Assembly: GCA_029948255.1 (NCBI GenBank)
Contig: JALIZF010001882.1
Coordinates: 558,001-622,000, forward strand
Reading direction: 5' to 3'
Origin: Telmatactis stephensoni
Lineage: Eukaryota; Cnidaria; Anthozoa; Actiniaria; Isophelliidae
DNA length: 64,000 nucleotides
The notes beneath the pieces are model-generated. The model had not been told where the DNA came from. It ran no database searches and worked only from the letters and a program-made list of their open reading frames with translations. The position numbers and the translations under genes are program-made. Positions within the stretch are counted from its first letter, which is position 1. Every line of letters begins with the position of its first letter. Below are positions 39,401-51,400 of this stretch, one piece after another.

Positions 39401-42400
39401 TGCTCTGCTCTGCTCTGCTCTGCTTTGCTCTGCTCTGCTCTGCTCTACCCTGCTCTACTCTGCTGTATTCCGCTCTGCTCTGCACTGCTCCGCTCTGCCT
39501 TACCCTGCCCTGCTCTGTTTTGCTTTGCTCTCCTTTGCTTTGCTAGTCAAAGACTGTTAGGCTAACCATCAAGTGTTTTTTTTTTGTATCGCTGGTGTAC
39601 GAAACCTAAATGGTTGCTGACTAAGCCTATGACAGTGTACGTATTTCTCATTGCGCGTCAGACGTTTTCAACCTAATATGTGATAACACGCATACAAAGC
39701 CACTGCGCATGCATACATTTTCCTAAAAAAACTTGTACAGAAAATCAAACAAAGCCGGCATTGTTGCTCTATTCACTAATTCTACGAAATTAGATCATTC
39801 GTGAAATCCTGTATCAGATATTCAGGTATATTTTATATTCAGAAATGTACAGCTTCGACTACCTGTCGTCTAATCTTTGGAAATTTTGTTTTTACGCTGT
39901 TTTGTCGAGCTTTAAGAAAAATTGTGAGGGTGTTAACTAAAGACATTTGAAGCAGACAAACTGCCGCAAAGATGAGTTTTGAATAAGATGGGAATTTCTT
40001 ATATATGCACTTCTGTGTGTTTACACCGCCACAAAACAGTACTGAAGTGCGTTGCGTTGCGCAGTGATTTTGCACGCGTATTGTACGTTGTTACGTTGTA
40101 ACTTACTACAATCAGAGCATCCTTTTCGCTTGTATATCGTCAAATAAATGTCCCATGAATGAGCAGCATTTTTCCTCTGCTCCTTTGTAACAATTATCAT
40201 GCTGTCGACAACATCTGCAAGAAATACCGGTAGATCGCCTGCCAGTTCTTTTGTTCTAGCATACGTATGTAAGTCCGTTAGCAAACGGAAACCCGTAACG
40301 AATTCCGTATACTTCTAAAGGAATTCAATAAGGAATTCCAGTACCGGCTTTAAACAGGGACCGCTGACAACACGCTAGTTTGAGCGTGCACTGCGCAGGC
40401 GTTGAACCCTTTTCGACTAAGCATTTGCTTTAGAGATTTGTCTGTATTTTGCAACAGACGGAGGAAGCCTGCATAGTTTTACTCGGCCAGCTACGCGCGC
40501 AGGGTAAATATCCTCCGCAGTTCCCGCATTTACTCAAACAAGGCATTTTATTATAGATATGTTTTGCGTCATGTTTTGATACCTACTCGTCAATTGGGTC
40601 CACAGGAATCCCATACCCTCCTAAACCGCACCAGCAGCCATATCCAACATACTTATGGGGCCAGCGGTTTGTTGTACAGTACGTCATGGCAGCAAATTGT
40701 CCAACGTTTCTCTTACTTGCGGTTTCTAAAATAAGAAAAACGAGGGTTCGAAAACCGGTTGAAAATTCAAGTCATCTCTTACAAAACAACAATCTGTTGT
40801 TCAAGATCGGCTTAAAAATTCTCGCTTTCTTCCCCTAAAATCTTACGAAATCTTAGGAAACTTTGCCTCAGTCTCCGGAGGGCTTCACTCCTCGAGGACT
40901 CCATAACACAGGAATCCCGATACGCGACTGCAGGTTATCAAATCATGTAACGGTCACGCTACATGAATCGCATGCCCAAGCGGAAGTCTTCTGAAATGTT
41001 GCGATTCATTTGGCGTGACCGTAACATGGAATGATAATCGGCTGGATTTGTTTTAAATCTGAGTTCTTCAAAGTAACCTACGATATTTTATCGGCTTCAA
41101 ACGCAGACTGAGTAGTGTCCTTCTCATTAGTAGTGCTTGTCTTTTTTCATGTGTATGTGATAATGCAATACTGAGTCTGCGTATGTTGGTTGTGTTTTGA
41201 AAACGTTCTTTTTTGTTCGTTGATCATTTATCCGATACGACGTTAATTTTCTCGAGACAGGTTGCCTGATAGAGATAGTAGACTCCAGCTGAATAGAATG
41301 AAAGAAATTGACCTTTTTCGTCGCTATCTTATTTTTTTTAGTAGTTAATCTTGTTTTTGTTTTTGTTTTGTTTTTGTGTGTTTATTTTGAATTTCCATTT
41401 TTTCTCTTTTAATTGATTAAAGTCATAATTTTAAAGTCATTTAAACTAGGTATTTATATATCGCATTTCACAACGTCTCAATGCGCTTTACAATGTAGAA
41501 ATCCTAATACTCTCATCGACTTTCTTTACTACATTAATATTCTAAACACCCAACTCTCAACTCATCAGTTCGTTTTTGATGGAGGGAGGAAAACCGGAGG
41601 ACCCGGAGAAAAACCCTCGAAGCAAGGAGAGAACGAACAAACTCATTTCATATGAAGTGCCCCGTGCGGGAATCGAACCAGGGACCACAGCGATGAGAGG
41701 CGAGGGGTCTAACCACTCGGCCACCCTTGTTGTTTGATTACGTCTAATTGTCCATACTGCTTAGCGCTGTGACAAAGCCAAATGAATACATGAAAATGAG
41801 TTCGTTTGTGATTTTTATGACTGGATCACCGTGTTCAAAAGTTGTGTTTTTTTTTGACAAGGTCAATTTACTTTATTTGCTTACCGTCTTCTCTAGAAGC
41901 CGTTTTTCCCTGCAATCAAAAATTAATTTAATGTCAAGGACATTTAGATTGAATTCGATAACCAAACAAAGAATCCTCTGCTTTGACAATAACCATATAA
42001 TACTGTTTTTGTTTGTTTGTTTCTTTGGTTGTTTGTTTGTTGTGATTGTTGTTGTTTTTGTTATTTTTTGGGGGACGGGGGTAGGTCTTTTGATTTAAAG
42101 CAATCAAATTGTAATTTAAATCTGTTTTATTTAATTCCAATTGCTACTCCAAAAACAGAAGATATTATGGCTATTGTGAAAGTAGAGAATTGCGTTACCT
42201 TTACAAGGGCTGAAGTCACGCACATGAGAGTCACGTAGGAAAACAGCTGAAGGAATTCCATCAGAAACTTTTTGCTTGAAATTGTTCGAATCGTACCCCA
42301 GTTCAAAAATTCGATTTACCCTGCTAATTTCTTGGTGTCGCATTTGATTAATCATGAAGTCAGATTTTTTTTCTTGTTATCATATCGTTAATTATTGATA

Positions 42401-45400
42401 CCAAATTCTTAAATTTTGTACTATATTTTTATCTGCCCATAGCAATTTCACTTCAGATATCGATTCTCATAATATCTGCTGTTACTCCGTAATCTACAGC
42501 CCTTGTTTAAACAAGAACGGTGTACTTGAGCTGCCAAAACTTGATAAATGTATCAAAATACCCGCTAGGGGCGTGGCTACCTTACTGGTTCACTATTTAG
42601 CAGGAGCATAGCTAACAATATCATCCCTGTGTGTTTGACGTTCAAATTTTACTTGTGTGTTGCGAAACCAGCTATGGGTGTGACTGGCCCACTAGTACGT
42701 CATACTTCGAATTTCTCAAAGTCCATTTCCACTTGCTAAACTTGCTACAATCTTATTGAACTTTGAAGTTTTTTTTCGGAGGGAAGGGATGGAGCTTATT
42801 TTGAGTATGAGATGGAAAAGAGCAAGGATTGAGAGTTATATTTTCGTATGTGTTGCTACTAAAAGTCTAACTTCGATGCTGTAAAAGGGGAGAGAGATAA
42901 GGCTGGTCGCCCTGTGGTGTCATGAAATTATCACTGAAGTTATTCCAGTAAATAAATTCAAATTGTCATTATTATCTGGGTAAATCCCTAATCTTCCAAT
43001 GCTAATTTATTTTGATATTTTGTTTAACGCTTTTATGATGTTCTTTCGATCGATTGAGTGAGGTTTCAGTTACTCTTTGATGCTGAAACAAAAAAATTAC
43101 GATGTTAGCCTTGTGTTGGATTGATAAACAGGTTGGGATAACTGCTAAAGTTACAATCTAATATCTAATAATTAGATCTCAATTTTTATGTGTTGGTATC
43201 TAATAGATGCACAGATGACGTCAAAATGTGGTGTGTCAAAAATTACTCCGGGACGAACTTCTTCTATGCAAATATTGGAGTTCAGATCGATGCACGGAAC
43301 AATAGAAGTATTACTTTTATATACTGTTATACCAACATACTTCAAACTATCAGAACTCGTAGACACCGTGACATAACAACTGCGCATGCGCGAACATGCG
43401 CTTCCGCTTCTTGACCACAGGAATCCCAAGCAATATTATTAAAATTCTTATCTGATTCTTTCCAGAATATACTGCAATGTCTTTGCAATTGTTATGGGAC
43501 TAACTTTGGCTTCTGTGTTTTTATCGTTAGCGTTTCATAAGTCGCGCATGCGTGGTACATGTCGCGGCGGTGTGGAACGCACGTACTATGGTCACACAGG
43601 AATCCCTTGTAGGATTTGTTTTGCCGTGAGAAGACTGGGGTAGATTGATTGCAAGGACGAGTCAATGCGTAGATATGGCACAAACTACTCACTTTTTATC
43701 ACATTTTTTCGATTTATCGTAGTCCTCATATTCTGTCTTGAATTTGTCTTTGTTGCTTCCTAAACACTTGGCTGCTGCCGAATCACATTTACAAACAGCC
43801 ATTTCACATTCGTTATTGTCTTCGCCTATTAAAACAATTGGGAAAGTTATACATTGGTAGTAAGAAAGTCAGCAAGAAGGAACAAACGATCGATCGAATT
43901 TGATGCTCTACAAATCTATATGAGTAAACAACGATACGCATGATAGCAAGATTTTGATCTCTCCGGGGAAAGCCCGCACTAAATTCGGTTAAACGCATTG
44001 TTCTTTGCAGATAACGGCCGAGATTTCATCAGAACATGTAACTGTAGTTATCTCACTCTTAAGGATGTACTGACATATAACGTTGCTGTGCAAGACACTA
44101 GCGAAAAACGTCTGTGCATGGTCTTAGTCACGTCTTCGTGCTCTTGTAAACTTATGCAAATTTTGCTTTTGCGCTTGCCTTCAACAATGGTTTACACAAA
44201 ATGCCAAAACTTAAGATCAAGCTTTCGAGCAACCGGGCTCAAAGCGCAAGTTGGATTCGGTAACGTCATCCGTGCGTGTGTACTGTAATAACACACGGTT
44301 TCCAACCAATCAGAGCGCGTGTAATACACCAATTATTGCTAAATATTCTCATGAAACAGCGACCAATGTTTTTGAACTAAAAGCCATCAGAACGTCGTTT
44401 TACATAACTTACTACAATCAGAGCAGCCTTTTCGCTTGTAGATTTCGATGTAGACGTAAAATGAGAAACGGCAGACTTTTTTCTCATTAACTTGTTTGAA
44501 ACAATTGTCGTGCACTCAACAACATCTGCATGAGAAAGATCTGTCAGTTCTTTACTTTTAAGCTAACTAGGTTACTTATTTATGGACGAACCGGGTCGAA
44601 GGACGTTTGCAGGCATTTCTGACGCGCACCCTTACTGTGCACGCTAGCGCCAACCTCCTGAACTGAAGACTGGAGAAAAGGTTACGATAAGTTATTTTAA
44701 AAGTCGTGTAAGTGTCGGTGAGATTGCCTGTTTTGACTGTCACAGTTTGCAACATTTTCGTATTATTGTAGATTCTTACGGCGTTCCTGTCTGTCTGTCT
44801 GTTTGTTGAGTCGGTCGGTATGGCCCCGCGCCCACTTGTCTGTCTCTTCTTCCATTCGTCGCCTGAGCTGTGCATTCGTCCGTCCGCCCGTCTGTCGGTC
44901 TATTCATTCGTCCGTTCGTCTGCCTGTCTTACCAGTAGTGAAATAGAATAATTTTATTTTGGCCTACATGTTAAGGACTATTATGATGTAATCTTACTCG
45001 TCAATGTCATCCACGGCTTTTCCATATCCCCCTAAACCACACCAACAACCATATCCAACATATTTGGTGGGTCTGCGGTTTGTTTCACAGTAAGTCATCT
45101 GAGCAAACTGAATGAGGTTTCTTTTAGTTGGGTTTTCTATAAAAAAAAGAGTAAAGGAAAAAAAGAGAGCAAAGGAGTAAAGAGTAATGGGACAAAAGAG
45201 AGAGTAAAGGGTAAAGAAAAAATACAAGTTTAAGTTCAAAATTTCAGGAATTCTAGTACCTCCATGTAATTGTTTTACTTTGTATTTTAAAATTCGTTTT
45301 GTTATTGTGCCTTTGTTTTGCCTTATTTTTCGTCGTTTTTGGACTTTTAAAATCTCTTTCCGTGCGGTCTTTATTATTAGTTTTTTTCTAGATACGAAAT

Positions 45401-48400
45401 AATAGAAACTGAAATAAATAGAAATGTGTTTCTAGCGGAAAAGGTTTTGGGAGGTTTTGCAGTTTTGTTATGTTGCAATTTTGAAGCCTTTTGACAAAAA
45501 TGTGTTTCGTTTCGATAAGTTTTGAAACTGATGCTGGAACTCTCTGATTTCTTTCGCGAAATGAATTCACTTTGTGTCCTTACCTTCTCTTGTAGAAGCC
45601 GTCAGTTTTGCCTTCAATTGAAAATTATTACAAAAATTCAAATATGTAAAGGAAAAAATGGGATAAACTCAATAAGATGTAGAGTTACCTTTGCATGGAG
45701 TAAAGTCACGCACAAAAGAGTCAGACAGAAAAGCAATAAATGAAATTTCATTTTAGACGTTTAGCTTTTCAACAGCGGTACCTTTGTAACTTTGTCCCTG
45801 CCGGTTTAAAGCAAAAGTGTTGTTCCTAGCAATGTCTGAATCTTGTTTGTTCCAATCGTTAATTATTTATTCTTATTTAATTAATCGATGATTAATTTTT
45901 CATCCCTTCGTCAAATCCAGACTTAAATTTTGTACATCCTATCTCAAATTTAGACAAATTTCTACTTTGCAGATTTAATTTCTACTTGTTTGATTCGCCA
46001 TTTTTGTCATGTTGCCAAAACGTGAAGAAATTACCAGTCGTGGGCGTGGCTGGTTTACTGGTTTGGCATTGAGGAAGACCAAAAACATCGTTATTAAGAA
46101 ACTAAAAAGAAAGGAAAGAAAACAAAACAGAAACTGTAAAGTGTACTTCAAGCGTGACACAAAAATGTGTGATCATTACATAGATTTTAGTATTTCATTT
46201 TTTACACAGTTAATCAGTTTCGCAAAGAGTTTTATTTCTTTGACCAGCTCAAATTAGACAGTTGATTATCAAAAGAACAGCGATCCACTCGCTAAACTTA
46301 CTATAATCTTACAGAACTCGAAGTTTTTTTCTTTTTTGGAGGGAAGAGATAGAGCTTAATTTGGGTAATGACATAAAAAAGAATGAAAATCAAAGGAGTT
46401 ATATTTTCGTATGTGTTGCTACTAAAAGTTTAACATTGATGCTGGAAAAGTGGAGAGAGATAAGGCTGGTCATCCTGTGAAGTCATGAAATTATCACTGA
46501 AGTTATTATTACAGTAAATAAATTCAAATTGTCATTATTATCTGGATAAATCCTGGATCTTCTAATGCTATTTTATTTAAATTTTTTGTTTAACGCTTTT
46601 ATAACGCTCTTTCGATCGATTGAGTGCGGTTACAGTTACTCTTTGATGCTGAAACAAAAAAAATTACGATGTTAGCCTTGTGTTGGATTGATAAACAGGT
46701 TGGGAGAACTGCTAAAGTTACAATCTAATATTTAATAAATAGATTTCAATTTTTATGTGTTGGTATCTAATAGATGCACAGATGACGTCAAAATGTGGTG
46801 TGAACAAAAAATTACTCCGGGACGAACTTCTTCTATGCAAATATTGGAGTTCAGATCGATGCACGGAACAATAGAAGTATTACTTTTATATACTGTAATA
46901 CCAACATATTTCAAACTATCAAAACTCGTAGACACAGTGGCATAACAACTGCGCATGCGCGAACATGCGCTTCCGCTTCTTGACCACAGGAATCCCAAGC
47001 AATATTATTAAAATTCTCATCTGAGTCTTTCCAGAATATACTGCAATGTCTTTACAATTGTTATGGGACTAACTTTGGCTTCTGTGTTTTTATCGTTAGC
47101 GTTTCATAAGTCGCGCATGCGTGGTACATGTCGCGGCGGTGTGGAACGCACGTACTATGGTCACACAGGAATCCCTTGTAGGATTTGTTTTTGCCGTGAG
47201 AAGACTGGGGTAGATTGATTGCAAGGACGAGTCAATGCGTAGATATGGCACAAACTACTCACTTTTTGTCACATTTTTTCGATTTATCGTAGTCCTCATA
47301 TTCTGTCTTGAATTTGTCTTTGTTGCTTCCTAAACACTTGGCTGCTGCCGAATCACATTTACAAACAGCCATTTCACATTCGTTATTGTCTTCGCCTATT
47401 AAAACAATTGGGAAAGTTATACATTGGTAGTAAGAAAGTCAGCAAGAAGGAACAAACGATCGATCGAATTTGATGCTCTACAAATCTATATGAGTAAACA
47501 ACGATACGCATGATAGCAAGATTTTGATCTCTCCGGGGAAAGCCCGCACTAAATTCGGTTAAACGCATTGTTCTTTGCAGATAACGGCCGAGATTTCATC
47601 AGAACATGTAACTGTAGTTATCTCACTCTTAAGGATGTACTGACATATAACGTTGCTGTGCAAGACACTAGCGAAAAACGTCTGCTGCATGGTCTTAGTC
47701 ACGTCTTCGTGCTCTTGTAAACTTATGTAAATTTTGCTTTTGCGCTTGCCTTCAACAATGGTTTACACAAAATGCCAAACTTAAGATCAAGCTTTCGAGC
47801 AACCGTGCCCAAAGCGCAAGTTGGATTCGGTAACGTCATCCGTGTGTGTGTACTGTAATAACACACGGTTTCCAACCAATCAGAGCGCGTTTAATACGCC
47901 AATTATTGCTAAATATTCTCATGAAACAGCGACCAATGTTTTTGAACTAAAAGCCATCAGAACGTCGTTTTATATAACTTACTACAATCAGAGCATCCTT
48001 TTATCTTGTAGATTTCGGTGTAGACGTAAAATGAGAAACGACAGACCTTTTTCTCTTGAACTTGTTTGAAACAATTGTCGTGCACTCGACAACATCTGCA
48101 TGAGAAAAATCTGTCAGTTCTTTACTTTTAAGCTAACTAGGTTACTTATTTATGGACGAACCGGGTCGAAGGACGTTTGCAGGCATTTCTGACGCGCACC
48201 CTTACTATGCACGCTAGCGCCAACCTCCTGAACTGAAGACCGGCTTTTTACAAATTGAGAATAGGTTACGATAAGTTATTTTAAAAGTCGTGTAAGTGTC
48301 GGTGAGATTGCCTGTTTTGACTGTCAGAATTTGCAACATTTTCTTATTATTGTAGATTCTTACGGCGTTCCTGTCTATCTGTCTGTCTGTCTGTCTGCCT

Positions 48401-51400
48401 GTTTGTTTGCGCCCACTCGTCCGTCGCCTGAGCTGTGCATTCGTCCGTCTGTCCGTCTATTCATTTGTCCGTTCGTCTGTCTGTCCAAACAATAGTGAAA
48501 TAGAACAATGTTATTTTGGCCTACATGTTAAGGACTATTATGATGTAATCTTACTCGTCAATATCATCCACGGCTTTGCCATATCCCCCTAAACCACACC
48601 AACAACCATATCCAACATATTTAGTGGGCCTCCGGTTTGTTTCACAGTACGTCATCTGAGCAAACTGAACAAGGTTTCTTTTAGTTGGGTTTTCTAAAAA
48701 AAAGAGTAAAGGAAAAAAAGAGAGTAAAGGAGTAAAGAGTAATGGGACAAAAGAGAGAGTAAAGGGTAAAGAAGAAATACAAATTTAAGTTCAAAATTTC
48801 AGGAATTCTAGTACCTCCATGTAGTTGTTTTACTTTGTATTTTCAAATTCGTTTTGTTATTGTGCCTTTGTTTTGCCTTATTTTTCGTCGTTTTTGGACT
48901 TTTAAAATCTCTCTCCGTGCGGTCTTTATTATTAGTTTTTTTCTAGATAAAATATAGAAACGGAAATAAAAAGGAATGTGCTTCTTGCGGAAAAGGTTTT
49001 GGGAGGTTTTGAAGTTCTGTTATGTTGCAGTTTTGAAGCCTTTAGACAAAAATGTGTTCCGTTTTGATATGTTTTGAAACTGATGGAATTAACTCTCTGA
49101 TTTTCTTTCGCGAAATGAATTAACTTTGTGTCCTTACCTTCTCTTGTAGAAACCGTCAGTTTTGCCTTCAATTAAAAAATTATTACAAAAATTCAAATAT
49201 ATGAAGAAAACATGGGATAAACTCAATGAGATGTAGAGTTACCTTTGCATGGAGTAAAGTCACGCACAAAAGAGTCAGACAGAAAAGCAATGAAAGAAAT
49301 TTCATTTTAGACGTTTGGTTTTCAACATCGGTACCTTTGTAACTTTGTCCCTACCGGTTTAAAGCAAAAGTGTTGTTCCTAGCAATGTCTGAATCTTGTT
49401 TGTTCCAATCGTTAATTATTTATTCTTATTTAATTAATCGATGATTAATTTTTCATCCCTTCGTCAAATCCAGACTTAAATTTTGTACATCCTATCTCAA
49501 ATTTAGACGAATTTCTACTTTTCAGATTTACTTTCTACTTGTTTGATTCGCCATTTTTGTCATGTTTGTCATGTTTTGTCAAAACGTGAAGAAATTACCA
49601 GTCGTGGGCGTGGCTGGTTTACTGGTTTGGCATTGAGGAAGACCAAAAACATCGTTATTAAGAAACTAAAAAAGAAAGGAAAGAAAACAAAACAGAAACT
49701 GTAAAGTGTACTTCAAGCGTGACACAAAAATGTGTGATCATTAAATAGATTTTAGTATTTCATTTTTTACACAGGAAATCAGTTTCGCAAAGAGTTTTAT
49801 TTCTTTGACCAGCTCAAATTAGACAGTTGATTATCAAAAGAACAGCGATCCACTCGCTAAACTTACTATAATCTTACAGAACTCGAAGTTTTTTTCTTTT
49901 TTGGAGGGAAGAGATAGAGCTTAATTTGGGTAATGACATAAAAAAGAATAAGAATCAAGGGAGTTATATTTTCGTATGTGTTGCTACTAAAAGTCTAACA
50001 TTGATGCTGGAAAAGTGGAGAGAGATTTAAGGCTGGTCATCCTGTGGTGTCATGAAATTATCACTGAAGTTATTCCAGTAAATAAATTCAAATTGTCATT
50101 ATTATCTGGATAAATCCTGGATCTTCTAATGCTAATTTTTTGTTTAATGCTTTTATGTTGCTCTTTCGATCGATTGAGTGAGGTTATTACTTTGTGATTC
50201 TGAAACAAAAAATTCGAGATACGTTGTTAGCCTTGTGCTAGACTGATTAATAGGTTGATATTTGAAAATAGGACGAAGTGGAAGAAATAGAAACTGGGAT
50301 TAGGATGACTAATAGATGCACAGATGACGTCAAAATGTGATGCGAACACAAAATTACGACGAGACGAACATTCTTCTGTGCAAATATTAGAGTTCAGATC
50401 GATGCACGGAACAGTGGAACTATCACTTTTATATACTGTAATACCAACATACTTCAAACTATCAGAACGCGTGAACACCGTGACAAAACAACTGCGCATG
50501 CGCGAAATTTCGCAGGCCACAAAACAAATCCTACAAGGGATGTCTGTGGTAACGTGTGACAATAGTGCGTTCCACACCGCGGCGAAATGTACCTACGCAT
50601 GCGCGACTTATGAAACACCAAAAGTTTTATCGTTAGCGTTTCATAGGTCGCGCATGCGTAGTACATTTCGCCGCGGAGTGGAACGCACGTACTATTATCA
50701 CCAAAGGAATGCCCTGTAGGATTAGTTTTGTGAGAAGACTGGGTTAGATTGATTGCAAGGACGAGTCAATGCGTAGATATGGCACAAACTACTCACTTTT
50801 TGTCACATTTTTTCTTTTTATCGTAGTTCTCATATTCTGTATTGAATTTGTCTTTGTTGCTTCCTAAACACTTGGCTGCTGCCGAATCACATTTACAAAT
50901 AGCCATTTCACATTCGTTATTGTCTTCGCCTATTAAAACAATTGGCAAAGTTATACATGGTAGTAAGAAAGTCTATATGAATAAACAACGATACGCATGA
51001 TAGCAAGATTTTGATCTCTCCGGGGAAAGCCCGCACTAAATTCGGGAAAACGCATTGTTCTTTGCAGATAACGGCCGAGATTTCGTCAGAACATGTAACA
51101 ATGCTGGTCAACATGATTGATGCACAGATGACGTCAGAATGACGTAAAAAATACTGCGTTCTCATTAAAATTTGACGTCTTCTGTGCATCTATTAGAGAA
51201 CAGACAAGCGGAAAATGTAATCTATTTGTTTCATGTGATATTTTTTGAAATATATGAACTAATCTGGGCCCGATTGTTCGAACAGCGTTAATCCAGGATT
51301 CAAATCAATGGTTTTCTTTCGCTTTTACCCTGGGTTAGCGCTTACCCGCTTTCGAGCAACCGGGCCCAGAGCGCAAGGTAGATTCGGTAACGTCATCCGT

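Larger units (their letters stand above)
38864..42261 (-). pseudogene. Secreted phospholipase A2, copy B (frameshift in exon 4)
   Basis: Same five-exon structure as copy A: 42199-42261, 41885-41909, 40587-40725, 40107-40214 and 38864-39000. Signal peptide, calcium loop ([11 protein letters not shown]), Cys11 equivalent and C-terminal Cys exon are intact. Exon 4 is 108 nt, where 107 would keep frame as in copy A. It starts correctly with CCRQHDNCY, but an extra base in or near the five-A run (plus-strand T run 40169-40173) shifts the frame, and a stop follows before the exon ends. The downstream half of the exon stays similar in the other frame, so the change is recent or is a homopolymer error in the assembly. 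Described as a pseudogene pending read support. Confidence 0.75.

Noticed and set aside
39170..39565. 131-residue Cys/Leu/Ser-rich open frame and its 124-residue overlap
   Set aside because: A CTCTG pentanucleotide repeat lacks stops in several frames; composition is purely repeat-derived.
43172..43429. 85-residue minus-strand open frame recurring in units C, D and E (43172, 46753, 50227)
   Set aside because: It crosses repeat ends (GATGCACAGATGACGTCA) and the hairpin sequence, is frameshifted at its end in D and altered in E, and has no signal of codon conservation; recurrence follows from unit duplication.
34139..43888. Retroviral or LINE coding sequence expected in so large an intron
   Set aside because: No reverse transcriptase, integrase or transposase motifs were seen in any frame; only short non-autonomous elements occur.
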